Source of the DNA: Ruminococcaceae bacterium BL-6
GTDB lineage: Bacteria; Bacillota; Clostridia; Oscillospirales; Acutalibacteraceae
NCBI GenBank assembly: GCA_902810075.1
Contig: LR778135.1
Location: 1,674,001 to 1,738,000 of the forward strand
Length of the DNA stretch: 64,000 nucleotides
Direction: 5' to 3'
Part shown: piece after piece, positions 7,587 through 16,093 of the stretch
Position numbering within the stretch: the first letter of the stretch is position 1
How the letters are laid out: the number at the start of each line of letters is the position of its first letter
Notes under the pieces: model-generated
What the model saw: the letters and a program-made list of their open reading frames with translations, nothing else
Database searches by the model: none
Told to the model about the DNA's origin: nothing
Position numbers and translations under genes: made by a program

Positions 7587-9099
7587 GCGGGTATTGGCTT
7601 TCGTGCTCGTTCTGGCCCTTCTTTTTATTCCGATGATTAAAGAGCCTGTCAAGGTTGAAGCTATCGTTCCTGCTGTCCCTGTGATCGCTGGGGCCGCGAT
7701 TGTAGCGGCGGCTATGTCTGCTCTCGGTATCGGCTTTGCGGCGTCTATGGATACGACTGATTTAAGTCATATGCTACAACAGACTTGGGATAATTTAACT
7801 GATGATGTCCGAAATGGGATTGTCTTGACGGAGCTCGGCGGGACAACTGTTGCGCATTTTACTTCTGACGCCTTGAAGAATATTTTTAATTCTGCAAAGG
7901 AAACTATTCCGCAAAATCCTACTTTACCCGCAAACTGGAATAATTCCGGTTCTTTTGGTTCTATTTCTGCGGCTATTTCTTTTTTTGAAGCTTTGGGAAT
8001 GGCTCATGCATCGAATATGTTTGTCAAGCAGGGTGAGCTTGATACTTGGAATTTATTAGGCCAGGGGATACCTTTAGCACAGTTTTCTAATTATCGCGTT
8101 ATTTCGACGTACACGGTTCCCACACCTACTTATGATTTTGCACAGAATGTGTCTATTCCTGTATTGACTGGTGGTGCTTTTAATGCTGTTTTGAGTGGTA
8201 CTTGGGCAGGGTCTAAGACTGCTCAAATTGATATGTCAGTTGATGCTGTCGATGCGGCGGGGAAACAAGTATCATCTTCTAATGCTAGTCCTTGGAAATA
8301 TACGACTTCTGGTTCTGCGTCTTTCAGCAATTCTGCAAAATTTGCGATTGGTTCCCAGTGGGTTATATTCCTTGTTGATCGGATTGTCGATGGTGTGACT
8401 CATACTTATACTTGCATGTTTACGCTGGGTGATGCTGACGTGATCGGAGCCGGGCTGACTAATGATCTGTATGGTCGGCTCTATGTTGATTCTCCGGAAG
8501 ATGTCGACGATGTGCCTGCTTATGGCGGTCAGGACGTATTTAATCCGGTGAATGATGGATTTTTCGCTGATGGTGTAAGTAGCATGACACAGCCCGTTCA
8601 AGATGTTATTGATCGTCTGCTTGATCGGGTAGGGGAGAAGGGACAGGTTGCCGATCAGCCGGATGTGGTTACGATCCCCGCTGATATTATCGGTGATCGT
8701 GTGACTGATGATACTAAGACCGCCGATCAGACTGGTACCATCGGCAGGGATATTTCGACACCGGCAGATAAGGCTGCGGACGATGCGGCTAATGATGGTC
8801 GTGATATTGTTACACCTAAGCCCAGCACATTGCCTGATCTGACGATTCCGCAAATTATTACCCGCAAGTTCCCGTTTTCCATACCGTGGGATTTGTATAA
8901 CGCGGTGCATATCCTAGTGGCTCCACCTGCGGCTCCGAAGTGGGACATTGGATTCCATTTTGATCGATTAGGTATTCATGAGACTACTACAATTGATTTG
9001 TCTCAATTCGATACTTTGGCTACTATCATTCGCTGGGGGATTGCTTTCCTATTTCTGATTTCTTTAATTATTTTGACGTCTCACCTTATTAAGCGTTGA
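7549..9099 (+). CDS. Phage adsorption/minor coat protein (gpIII-like)
   Basis: 516 residues from ATG 7549 (GGGAGG upstream). Signal peptide: basic start KKKSLLVKR, then a hydrophobic core to about residue 30. A second Ala-rich hydrophobic stretch follows (about 40-63), then a large extracellular region rich in S/T/N (about 70-370), a flexible D/T/P-rich linker (about 370-460) and a C-terminal anchor (IIRWGIAFLFLISLIIL plus HLIKR). This architecture matches gpIII, the tip protein that binds the host receptor and releases the virion. The receptor-binding part has no recognisable homology by eye. An upstream in-frame extension to 7351 overlaps zot and is rejected. Confidence 0.82.
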   Translation: MHLILKKKSLLVKRVLAFVLVLALLFIPMIKEPVKVEAIVPAVPVIAGAAIVAAAMSALGIGFAASMDTTDLSHMLQQTWDNLTDDVRNGIVLTELGGTTVAHFTSDALKNIFNSAKETIPQNPTLPANWNNSGSFGSISAAISFFEALGMAHASNMFVKQGELDTWNLLGQGIPLAQFSNYRVISTYTVPTPTYDFAQNVSIPVLTGGAFNAVLSGTWAGSKTAQIDMSVDAVDAAGKQVSSSNASPWKYTTSGSASFSNSAKFAIGSQWVIFLVDRIVDGVTHTYTCMFTLGDADVIGAGLTNDLYGRLYVDSPEDVDDVPAYGGQDVFNPVNDGFFADGVSSMTQPVQDVIDRLLDRVGEKGQVADQPDVVTIPADIIGDRVTDDTKTADQTGTIGRDISTPADKAADDAANDGRDIVTPKPSTLPDLTIPQIITRKFPFSIPWDLYNAVHILVAPPAAPKWDIGFHFDRLGIHETTTIDLSQFDTLATIIRWGIAFLFLISLIILTSHLIKR

Positions 9100-9111
9100 G
9101 GGGGTTTTGGT

Positions 9112-9339
9112 ATGGATGTAATGGCATTTTTCCGCAAGATTCTGTCTTGGGCCTTGGGCTTCCTTCCGGATTCTCCTTTTCAGGCTCTTGATACTTCTCC
9201 GGTTGCACCATATCTTTCCGTACTTAACTGGATTGTCCCTGTTAGTTTTATTTTATCTGTCATGGAGACTTGGCTCGTTGCAATTGCCGCTTACTATATC
9301 ATTTCGGCGGCGCTCCGTTGGATAAGAGCAATTAGTTAA
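9112..9339 (+). CDS. Small membrane protein, gpVI-like minor coat candidate
   Basis: 75 residues with two hydrophobic helices (ILSWALGFLP and LSVLNWIVPVSFILSVMETWLVAIAAYYIISA) and a basic end. It starts 12 bp after the adsorption gene with GAGGGGG upstream. In filamentous phages the gene beside gpIII encodes gpVI, which caps the same end of the virion. Assignment is by position and topology. Confidence 0.65.
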   Translation: MDVMAFFRKILSWALGFLPDSPFQALDTSPVAPYLSVLNWIVPVSFILSVMETWLVAIAAYYIISAALRWIRAIS

Positions 9340-9403
9340 ATTACACAAGATAACAGATCCGCTGCAGCTCTTTTCTTTGTATAAAATGACAAGGGGTGAG
9401 GTA

Positions 9404-10456
9404 ATGGAAGTAAAACAGAATTTGCTTGTCGATTACCTCGTTATGTCCTTCAAAGTTCAGCCGGATCAGGCCGGATGTTTCTTGGAATTTATTGTTCGGT
9501 TGCTTAATTTTCCCCTTGAAGAGGCCGAGAGTATAAAGAGTTACTATGGTTTTCCGTCTTGTTATTACTATGCCGGGATTAAGATACATTACACTGATAC
9601 GTTGATTGTATTGGATATGTCCGGTAAAGGTTGCCGAACCTGTGAGCAGCTTCATGATGTCTGGAACTGGTATAGTTTCCTTTGTTTGTTTGATCGTGGC
9701 CTTACTGTACCGATTAAGGATAGTGATTACAGCACGGAGGGCCGGTACTCTGTACATATCAGCCGAATTGATGTTGCTTCCGATCTGCTGGGAGACGATC
9801 GAATTACACTTCCCTTTTTGCAGAGATATGTCTTGAAGGACAAATTTATCTGTAAATCGAATTATCATACCTGTGTGATCGGTAACAAGGAAACAGCAAT
9901 ATATTTCGGTAGTCCTCGTTCTGATCGGCGGCTTCGCATCTATGATAAGGCTCTGGAGCAGGGAGTGTGTGATGCTAAGTGGGTACGTTTTGAGTTCCAG
10001 CTTCGGAACGATAATGCGCTTTCCTTTTATTTGAATCTCTCTCGGACTTGTAATGGCAATTTCATGGAGTGCTATTATGGTATGCTCCATGATTATTTGA
10101 GATTTACTACACGTCCGAATCCTAAAGGTGTTAAGCATACTGATAGGCTTGTTGTTTGTGCTTGGTGGAAGAAATTTTTACAGGGTGTCCGCAAGATTCC
10201 GCAGTTGTATTTGCCTGGTAATGATTATGATATTTCGTCGATCAGCCGGGTGTATGCCCGTCAGTGTGCTTCGACGGTTCATACGCTTATTGAGGCCGCC
10301 GAGGGAGATATTACCCAGATTATTGATGTTGCGTCTTTTACTCCGCTGAATCGCCGCCAGAGGGAAGCTCTTTCCCGCTGGGAGAGTTCCCGGAATGCAG
10401 TGCAGGACGCTTCTGACAATGTAATTTCTATTTTAGAACATATTGGAGATGCTTAG
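9404..10456 (+). CDS. Rolling-circle replication initiator, Rep_trans family
   Basis: 350 residues from ATG 9404 (GGGGTGAGG upstream; the ATG at 9377 lacks a site). Motifs of the Rep_trans/phage replication-initiation-factor family: HISRIDVASDL near residue 120, and a YFGSPRSDRRLRIYDKALEQ segment leading into WVRFEFQLR. It nicks the plus origin and stays linked through a tyrosine, starting rolling-circle synthesis of viral strands from the double-stranded form or directly from tandem prophage copies. It is encoded after the structural genes rather than before them. Confidence 0.85.
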   Translation: MEVKQNLLVDYLVMSFKVQPDQAGCFLEFIVRLLNFPLEEAESIKSYYGFPSCYYYAGIKIHYTDTLIVLDMSGKGCRTCEQLHDVWNWYSFLCLFDRGLTVPIKDSDYSTEGRYSVHISRIDVASDLLGDDRITLPFLQRYVLKDKFICKSNYHTCVIGNKETAIYFGSPRSDRRLRIYDKALEQGVCDAKWVRFEFQLRNDNALSFYLNLSRTCNGNFMECYYGMLHDYLRFTTRPNPKGVKHTDRLVVCAWWKKFLQGVRKIPQLYLPGNDYDISSISRVYARQCASTVHTLIEAAEGDITQIIDVASFTPLNRRQREALSRWESSRNAVQDASDNVISILEHIGDA

Positions 10457-10458
10457 AA

Positions 10459-10764
10459 TTGGCAAAAAGAAAGGGAATTTATTTACATAGTTTCCCTTGG
10501 GATTGTTATAACTGTTGTTGTAGTGTTTGTACTGGTCGCAGGTGCAAATATTTTCATGGTTGGGGGCCTTATAAATTTAGGTGTGCCCGCTGTGTTTCCG
10601 AGGGTGGTTATCCGCGCGTTTTGGAGTGTGATTTTTTCGAAAATAAATATACTGTTCCGCGGCGCTTTAAATATAAAGTTTCTTCCCGGGTGAAAGGGGA
10701 GATTGAAAAGCGTCTTGATTTGATCATGGAAAAGCTAGGCATTGAATTTCCTGACGAGAATTAA
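10459..10764 (+). CDS. Cysteine-rich, probably zinc-binding phage protein
   Basis: 101 residues, TTG start 2 bp after the rep stop, so translationally coupled. Its N-terminal half holds a dense cluster, CYNCCCSVCTGRRC, then CARC and a later C, consistent with one or two zinc sites. The C-terminal third is a charged helix (RVKGEIEKRLDLIMEKLGIE). No family recognised. Coupling to rep suggests a role in replication or in controlling Rep. Confidence 0.7.
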   Translation: MAKRKGIYLHSFPWDCYNCCCSVCTGRRCKYFHGWGPYKFRCARCVSEGGYPRVLECDFFENKYTVPRRFKYKVSSRVKGEIEKRLDLIMEKLGIEFPDEN

Positions 10765-10779
10765 AAAGGAGCTTTTAAA

Positions 10780-10983
10780 ATGATTTTATCTGATTTTTTA
10801 TCTCATTTTTCGTGTGGTGTTCGTTGTTTGGTTCTTGATTCTAGGTCGAAAGATGTCATTTTCGATTCTAATGTAAATGAGTTATGTTTTCGTAATTATG
10901 ATCTTGGTTCTTATTCTGTCGCTGTAGCTGATGTTCGTGATTCTGTCGATCCTTTTTTGATGGTTTGGGTTGATCGGGAATGA
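10780..10983 (+). CDS. Small phage protein of unknown function
   Basis: 67 residues, acidic and beta-rich (RCLVLDSRSKDVIFDS, YDLGSYSVAVADV), ending 4 bp before the phage right-end promoter. AAAGGAGC precedes the ATG. No motif or membrane segment is recognised. It is the last gene before the att junction, a position where inoviruses often carry accessory genes such as immunity or superinfection functions; that is a guess. Confidence 0.6.
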   Translation: MILSDFLSHFSCGVRCLVLDSRSKDVIFDSNVNELCFRNYDLGSYSVAVADVRDSVDPFLMVWVDRE

Positions 10984-10987
10984 TATC

Positions 10988-11016
10988 TTGACAAGCGGCA
11001 AAAAATGGGATATGAT
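10988..11016 (+). promoter_or_regulatory. Outward promoter at the phage right end, overlapping the left Xer arm
   Basis: TTGACA (10988-10993), 17 bp, TATGAT (11011-11016). The distance from -35 to the left arm (27 bp) is identical to that of the chromosomal promoter at 5353. Here it reads across the att junction into the terminator of copy 2, giving a predicted RNA of about 70 nt. At a chromosomal right junction it would read into dif and xer. Confidence 0.8.
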
Positions 11017-11042
11017 TATACAAAATTAATATTGGAATTATC
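11015..11042 (+). other. Internal att junction between the two phage copies (reconstituted attP)
   Basis: Left arm ATTATACAAAA (11015-11025), centre TTAATA (11026-11031), right arm TTGGAATTATC (11032-11042). Because both flanks are phage DNA, this is the sequence expected in the circular phage. The right arm is poorly matched to the dif arm, as in other dif-using phages. Confidence 0.82.
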
Positions 11043-11092
11043 GGTGTGCCGATAAATGGAAAGCCTTCTGAGAGCATCAGAGGGCTTTTTTT
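11038..11092 (+). terminator. Hairpin and intrinsic terminator, copy 2
   Basis: Same structure as at 5403-5457: small TTATCGG/CCGATAA hairpin, then a 12-bp stem with seven T. It ends the short RNA predicted from the promoter at 10988. Confidence 0.85.
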
Positions 11093-11434
11093 GCGCCCGG
11101 AAGGGGAAAACCTCCTTATTCAGCAAAACGCGGCAGACGCGCAATAAATGAAAGCTGTGGTTGCTGGTGATCCGCGCGCGTGCGGGAGAACCTGCACCTG
11201 TGGATACATGGCTTATATGCGCCCGCCGCGCCAGCGCGCGGGCGTTCGCATTCGCCGCACGATTTCGGTGGGGAAGGCGCCGTTTTCGGCGCCGGGGACC
11301 CGCCGAAAACGCTCTCCGAAAGCGCAACACCCCCGCACTGTAGCACGGGGGTAATAAACTCCATGGAAAATGCTTGTCGTTCTTAGAACCATGCGGGTTT
11401 GCGGCATTTAAAAAAATTTAGAAAACGCATGTTT
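11093..11434. other. Phage intergenic hairpin region, copy 2
   Basis: Identical to 5458-5799, with GC-rich hairpins at 11220-11244, 11276-11293 and 11329-11352. No gene seen. If it contains the Rep origin, the two origins 5635 bp apart would let Rep release one unit-length circle from the chromosome. Confidence 0.6.
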
Positions 11435-11587
11435 TTATTGTTCTTTTATTCTAAGATATTCTTTTAGCATAAAACGGACTTGGCTTGAAAAGTCACGTTC
11501 ACTTTCATTTGCAAGTTTTTGTATTTTGTCAGCTATGTCGCTTTCGATTCTTATTGTTTTTACTCTTATTTCTTTTTCATCAGGCAC
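11435..11587 (-). CDS. Ribbon-helix-helix repressor, copy 2
   Basis: Identical to the 50-residue RHH protein at 5800-5952: GTG start, strand plus two helices, divergent from the structural operon. Two copies double repressor dosage in the lysogen. Confidence 0.78.
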   Translation of the reverse strand: MPDEKEIRVKTIRIESDIADKIQKLANESERDFSSQVRFMLKEYLRIKEQ

Positions 11588-11647
11588 TTTTTTCACACTC
11601 CATTCTTTAAGAATGTATCATATTTAATAATATTTTTCAATATCCTA

Positions 11648-11683
11648 TTGACTTCTATTAGAATATGTTGTATTCTCTAATAG
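11648..11683 (+). promoter_or_regulatory. Phage main promoter and operator, copy 2
   Basis: TTGACT / 17 bp / TATTCT with the CTATTAGA...TCTAATAG inverted repeat around the -10, as in copy 1. Confidence 0.75.
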
Positions 11684-11779
11684 ATGATAAAAGAATATTA
11701 AATATTTTTTAATCATCTTTCCCTTTAGAGGGCAAGTTATTCTTTTTGGGTTATGTTTTTTGGAAGGAGGTGAGAGGAT

Positions 11780-11998
11780 TTGGAAGGAGCTACTTTAATC
11801 GGTTATAAAGAGATTACCAGTAAAAAGGGCGTATTTACAATTGCGTATCTTGTTTTTACGCCTGATGAGGGTTTGGGGCAGGCTTGCAAGGATGTTTTCT
11901 TGACTGGTCACCCCCTCACCGAAGAAATGATCGGTCAGGCGGTGCGTGTAAGCATCAACCTTGAAAACGGTCGTGTTACCGCTATTCATGCGGCTTGA
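11780..11998 (+). CDS. Probable ssDNA-binding protein, copy 2
   Basis: Identical to the 72-residue beta-rich protein at 6145-6363, with TTG start and the same strong AAGGAGGTGA site. OB-fold assignment is by strand pattern and position only. Confidence 0.6.
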   Translation: MEGATLIGYKEITSKKGVFTIAYLVFTPDEGLGQACKDVFLTGHPLTEEMIGQAVRVSINLENGRVTAIHAA

Positions 11999-12013
11999 TG
12001 GAGGTAAGGGACT

Positions 12014-12127
12014 ATGACGCCGGAGGATATCCAAAATTTCTATGATATTGCTCATGTCGTTGTAGTCTGTCTCGGCTTTTTGTCCGGTCTTTCTCTCGCT
12101 CAAGCGTTTTCATTTTGGAAGTGGTGA
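12014..12127 (+). CDS. Tiny membrane protein (37 aa), copy 2
   Basis: Identical to 6379-6492: one transmembrane helix, gpVII/gpIX-like tip-protein candidate. Confidence 0.58.
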   Translation: MTPEDIQNFYDIAHVVVVCLGFLSGLSLAQAFSFWKW

Positions 12128-12132
12128 CTTTT

Positions 12133-12252
12133 ATGTTATCAGATTATTTCCGTTCTTTTGCGCTAGGAATCTGCGGCGGGTTTTCTTTATATGTTGTTTT
12201 CTCGCTGTTAGGTTATGGCATATTTCAATCAATAAAGTTTTTAAAACATTGA
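12133..12252 (+). CDS. Tiny membrane protein (39 aa), copy 2
   Basis: Identical to 6498-6617: one transmembrane helix and basic tail, gpVII/gpIX-like candidate. Confidence 0.56.
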   Translation: MLSDYFRSFALGICGGFSLYVVFSLLGYGIFQSIKFLKH

Positions 12253-12270
12253 TGGAAAGGAGGGCCTTTT

Positions 12271-12468
12271 ATGTTTGCTGTTGGGCTTCAGCTTTTGGAA
12301 GGGGAACCGGCGTCTGCTGTTTCTGCTGCGTTTGGTACGGCTCTTTCCACGATCCAGTCTGATGTCATGGGTATGATTGCCCAGGCTGTGCCTTATGGTT
12401 TGGCTATCATGGGCGCGATGCTTGTTGTCACCATCGGCGTTAAGGCGTTCAAGCGTTTTTCCAAATGA
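12271..12468 (+). CDS. Inovirus major coat protein, copy 2
   Basis: Identical to the 65-residue coat protein at 6636-6833: amphipathic N-terminal half, transmembrane helix, KRFSK end. Followed by the same leaky terminator. Confidence 0.87.
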   Translation: MFAVGLQLLEGEPASAVSAAFGTALSTIQSDVMGMIAQAVPYGLAIMGAMLVVTIGVKAFKRFSK

Positions 12469-12480
12469 TTCCGGCAGAAT

Positions 12481-12502
12481 GGCGGGTGGGAGTGTTCCCG
12501 CC
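12481..12502 (+). terminator. Hairpin after the coat gene, copy 2
   Basis: GGCGGG/CCCGCC stem with a T-rich 3' flank, same as at 6846-6867. Confidence 0.68.
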
Positions 12503-12531
12503 CGCTTATTTCTTTCTAGGGGGTGTTTTTT

Positions 12532-13221
12532 GTGGCCATTGATCTTTATTCTGGGGTTCCCGGCTCCGGGAAGTCTCTGATTGTTACTTATCGTGCAATT
12601 GATTCATTGTTGTCTCATAAGAATGTTATTTCTAATTTTCCTATGGATATGTCTTATTTTAAGCGTCGGCGACATGGAAAGTTTTTTTATATTCCCACGG
12701 AAAAGATTACGGTAAAGTTTCTTGTTGCTTTCGCAAAGGCCAATCATGATCGTTCCGGTCATCAGGCCAAGAAAGCGCAAACGATAGTTTTGATTGATGA
12801 AGCGGAGATCAAATTTAATAGCCGTCTTTTTGCATCTCCTGATCGTATGGAATGGATTTTCTTTTTTGCGAATCATAGACATTTTAACTATGATTTTTGG
12901 CTTGCGGCCCAGTCCGATCGAATGCTTGATCGTCAGATCAGAGATCTGATTCAAACGGAATATAAATGCCGGGCTATTAAGGGTTTTGGTGTTGAAGGGA
13001 AAATTATTTCTCTCCTTTTTGGTGGCCTATTTTGTTCCGTACCTTATGATCATGCTACACATACGAAATTTTTGGTACCTCAATTTTATCGCTTCCACAA
13101 ACGCAAGGCCAATGTATATGACACCATGTATATGTTTGATGGCATGGGTAATGTCGGTAAGTTGTCGTCGGGAGGAAAGAAATATGCACTTGATATTAAA
13201 AAAGAAGTCTCTACTGGTTAA
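12532..13221 (+). CDS. zot: Zot/gpI-type assembly ATPase, copy 2
   Basis: Identical to 6897-7586: Walker A GVPGSGKS, Walker B with D89 and E90, 229 residues, GTG start. Overlaps the adsorption gene by 38 bp. Confidence 0.9.
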   Translation: MAIDLYSGVPGSGKSLIVTYRAIDSLLSHKNVISNFPMDMSYFKRRRHGKFFYIPTEKITVKFLVAFAKANHDRSGHQAKKAQTIVLIDEAEIKFNSRLFASPDRMEWIFFFANHRHFNYDFWLAAQSDRMLDRQIRDLIQTEYKCRAIKGFGVEGKIISLLFGGLFCSVPYDHATHTKFLVPQFYRFHKRKANVYDTMYMFDGMGNVGKLSSGGKKYALDIKKEVSTG

Positions 13222-14734
13222 GCGGGTATTGGCTTTCGTGCTCGTTCTGGCCCTTCTTTTTATTCCGATGATTAAAGAGCCTGTCAAGGTTGAAGCTATC
13301 GTTCCTGCTGTCCCTGTGATCGCTGGGGCCGCGATTGTAGCGGCGGCTATGTCTGCTCTCGGTATCGGCTTTGCGGCGTCTATGGATACGACTGATTTAA
13401 GTCATATGCTACAACAGACTTGGGATAATTTAACTGATGATGTCCGAAATGGGATTGTCTTGACGGAGCTCGGCGGGACAACTGTTGCGCATTTTACTTC
13501 TGACGCCTTGAAGAATATTTTTAATTCTGCAAAGGAAACTATTCCGCAAAATCCTACTTTACCCGCAAACTGGAATAATTCCGGTTCTTTTGGTTCTATT
13601 TCTGCGGCTATTTCTTTTTTTGAAGCTTTGGGAATGGCTCATGCATCGAATATGTTTGTCAAGCAGGGTGAGCTTGATACTTGGAATTTATTAGGCCAGG
13701 GGATACCTTTAGCACAGTTTTCTAATTATCGCGTTATTTCGACGTACACGGTTCCCACACCTACTTATGATTTTGCACAGAATGTGTCTATTCCTGTATT
13801 GACTGGTGGTGCTTTTAATGCTGTTTTGAGTGGTACTTGGGCAGGGTCTAAGACTGCTCAAATTGATATGTCAGTTGATGCTGTCGATGCGGCGGGGAAA
13901 CAAGTATCATCTTCTAATGCTAGTCCTTGGAAATATACGACTTCTGGTTCTGCGTCTTTCAGCAATTCTGCAAAATTTGCGATTGGTTCCCAGTGGGTTA
14001 TATTCCTTGTTGATCGGATTGTCGATGGTGTGACTCATACTTATACTTGCATGTTTACGCTGGGTGATGCTGACGTGATCGGAGCCGGGCTGACTAATGA
14101 TCTGTATGGTCGGCTCTATGTTGATTCTCCGGAAGATGTCGACGATGTGCCTGCTTATGGCGGTCAGGACGTATTTAATCCGGTGAATGATGGATTTTTC
14201 GCTGATGGTGTAAGTAGCATGACACAGCCCGTTCAAGATGTTATTGATCGTCTGCTTGATCGGGTAGGGGAGAAGGGACAGGTTGCCGATCAGCCGGATG
14301 TGGTTACGATCCCCGCTGATATTATCGGTGATCGTGTGACTGATGATACTAAGACCGCCGATCAGACTGGTACCATCGGCAGGGATATTTCGACACCGGC
14401 AGATAAGGCTGCGGACGATGCGGCTAATGATGGTCGTGATATTGTTACACCTAAGCCCAGCACATTGCCTGATCTGACGATTCCGCAAATTATTACCCGC
14501 AAGTTCCCGTTTTCCATACCGTGGGATTTGTATAACGCGGTGCATATCCTAGTGGCTCCACCTGCGGCTCCGAAGTGGGACATTGGATTCCATTTTGATC
14601 GATTAGGTATTCATGAGACTACTACAATTGATTTGTCTCAATTCGATACTTTGGCTACTATCATTCGCTGGGGGATTGCTTTCCTATTTCTGATTTCTTT
14701 AATTATTTTGACGTCTCACCTTATTAAGCGTTGA
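13184..14734 (+). CDS. Phage adsorption/minor coat protein (gpIII-like), copy 2
   Basis: Identical to 7549-9099: signal peptide, long S/T/N-rich extracellular region, D/T/P linker, C-terminal membrane anchor. 516 residues. No divergence between copies, so no sign of altered receptor specificity. Confidence 0.82.
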   Translation: MHLILKKKSLLVKRVLAFVLVLALLFIPMIKEPVKVEAIVPAVPVIAGAAIVAAAMSALGIGFAASMDTTDLSHMLQQTWDNLTDDVRNGIVLTELGGTTVAHFTSDALKNIFNSAKETIPQNPTLPANWNNSGSFGSISAAISFFEALGMAHASNMFVKQGELDTWNLLGQGIPLAQFSNYRVISTYTVPTPTYDFAQNVSIPVLTGGAFNAVLSGTWAGSKTAQIDMSVDAVDAAGKQVSSSNASPWKYTTSGSASFSNSAKFAIGSQWVIFLVDRIVDGVTHTYTCMFTLGDADVIGAGLTNDLYGRLYVDSPEDVDDVPAYGGQDVFNPVNDGFFADGVSSMTQPVQDVIDRLLDRVGEKGQVADQPDVVTIPADIIGDRVTDDTKTADQTGTIGRDISTPADKAADDAANDGRDIVTPKPSTLPDLTIPQIITRKFPFSIPWDLYNAVHILVAPPAAPKWDIGFHFDRLGIHETTTIDLSQFDTLATIIRWGIAFLFLISLIILTSHLIKR

Positions 14735-14746
14735 GGGGGTTTTGGT

Positions 14747-14974
14747 ATGGATGTAATGGCATTTTTCCGCAAGATTCTGTCTTGGGCCTTGGGCTTCCTT
14801 CCGGATTCTCCTTTTCAGGCTCTTGATACTTCTCCGGTTGCACCATATCTTTCCGTACTTAACTGGATTGTCCCTGTTAGTTTTATTTTATCTGTCATGG
14901 AGACTTGGCTCGTTGCAATTGCCGCTTACTATATCATTTCGGCGGCGCTCCGTTGGATAAGAGCAATTAGTTAA
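14747..14974 (+). CDS. gpVI-like small membrane protein, copy 2
   Basis: Identical to 9112-9339: 75 residues with two hydrophobic helices, next to the adsorption gene. Confidence 0.64.
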   Translation: MDVMAFFRKILSWALGFLPDSPFQALDTSPVAPYLSVLNWIVPVSFILSVMETWLVAIAAYYIISAALRWIRAIS

Positions 14975-15038
14975 ATTACACAAGATAACAGATCCGCTGC
15001 AGCTCTTTTCTTTGTATAAAATGACAAGGGGTGAGGTA

Positions 15039-16091
15039 ATGGAAGTAAAACAGAATTTGCTTGTCGATTACCTCGTTATGTCCTTCAAAGTTCAGCCGGA
15101 TCAGGCCGGATGTTTCTTGGAATTTATTGTTCGGTTGCTTAATTTTCCCCTTGAAGAGGCCGAGAGTATAAAGAGTTACTATGGTTTTCCGTCTTGTTAT
15201 TACTATGCCGGGATTAAGATACATTACACTGATACGTTGATTGTATTGGATATGTCCGGTAAAGGTTGCCGAACCTGTGAGCAGCTTCATGATGTCTGGA
15301 ACTGGTATAGTTTCCTTTGTTTGTTTGATCGTGGCCTTACTGTACCGATTAAGGATAGTGATTACAGCACGGAGGGCCGGTACTCTGTACATATCAGCCG
15401 AATTGATGTTGCTTCCGATCTGCTGGGAGACGATCGAATTACACTTCCCTTTTTGCAGAGATATGTCTTGAAGGACAAATTTATCTGTAAATCGAATTAT
15501 CATACCTGTGTGATCGGTAACAAGGAAACAGCAATATATTTCGGTAGTCCTCGTTCTGATCGGCGGCTTCGCATCTATGATAAGGCTCTGGAGCAGGGAG
15601 TGTGTGATGCTAAGTGGGTACGTTTTGAGTTCCAGCTTCGGAACGATAATGCGCTTTCCTTTTATTTGAATCTCTCTCGGACTTGTAATGGCAATTTCAT
15701 GGAGTGCTATTATGGTATGCTCCATGATTATTTGAGATTTACTACACGTCCGAATCCTAAAGGTGTTAAGCATACTGATAGGCTTGTTGTTTGTGCTTGG
15801 TGGAAGAAATTTTTACAGGGTGTCCGCAAGATTCCGCAGTTGTATTTGCCTGGTAATGATTATGATATTTCGTCGATCAGCCGGGTGTATGCCCGTCAGT
15901 GTGCTTCGACGGTTCATACGCTTATTGAGGCCGCCGAGGGAGATATTACCCAGATTATTGATGTTGCGTCTTTTACTCCGCTGAATCGCCGCCAGAGGGA
16001 AGCTCTTTCCCGCTGGGAGAGTTCCCGGAATGCAGTGCAGGACGCTTCTGACAATGTAATTTCTATTTTAGAACATATTGGAGATGCTTAG
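15039..16091 (+). CDS. Rep_trans rolling-circle initiator, copy 2
   Basis: Identical to 9404-10456: 350 residues with the RIDVASDL and SDRRLRIYDKALEQ motifs. Either copy could act on either origin in the tandem array. Confidence 0.85.
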   Translation: MEVKQNLLVDYLVMSFKVQPDQAGCFLEFIVRLLNFPLEEAESIKSYYGFPSCYYYAGIKIHYTDTLIVLDMSGKGCRTCEQLHDVWNWYSFLCLFDRGLTVPIKDSDYSTEGRYSVHISRIDVASDLLGDDRITLPFLQRYVLKDKFICKSNYHTCVIGNKETAIYFGSPRSDRRLRIYDKALEQGVCDAKWVRFEFQLRNDNALSFYLNLSRTCNGNFMECYYGMLHDYLRFTTRPNPKGVKHTDRLVVCAWWKKFLQGVRKIPQLYLPGNDYDISSISRVYARQCASTVHTLIEAAEGDITQIIDVASFTPLNRRQREALSRWESSRNAVQDASDNVISILEHIGDA

Positions 16092-16093
16092 AA

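Larger units (their letters stand above)
5391..11025 (+). mobile_element. Inovirus (filamentous phage) prophage, copy 1 of a tandem pair
   Basis: A 5635-bp unit between dif-like junctions. Gene order is typical of filamentous phages: ssDNA-binding-like protein, tiny membrane proteins, major coat, Zot-type ATPase, large adsorption protein with signal peptide and C-terminal anchor, minor coat, and Rep. Its protein-coding part is AT-richer than the host. It encodes no integrase, so integration presumably uses host Xer recombinases as for CTXphi. The unit repeats exactly from 11026, with identical predicted proteins; the only difference noticed by eye is in the att centre. Confidence 0.92.

Noticed and set aside
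9341..10138. 265-aa minus-strand ORF antisense to the phage rep gene (and its copy at 14976-15773)
   Set aside because: Shadow of rep; no ribosome-binding site and no family-like pattern.
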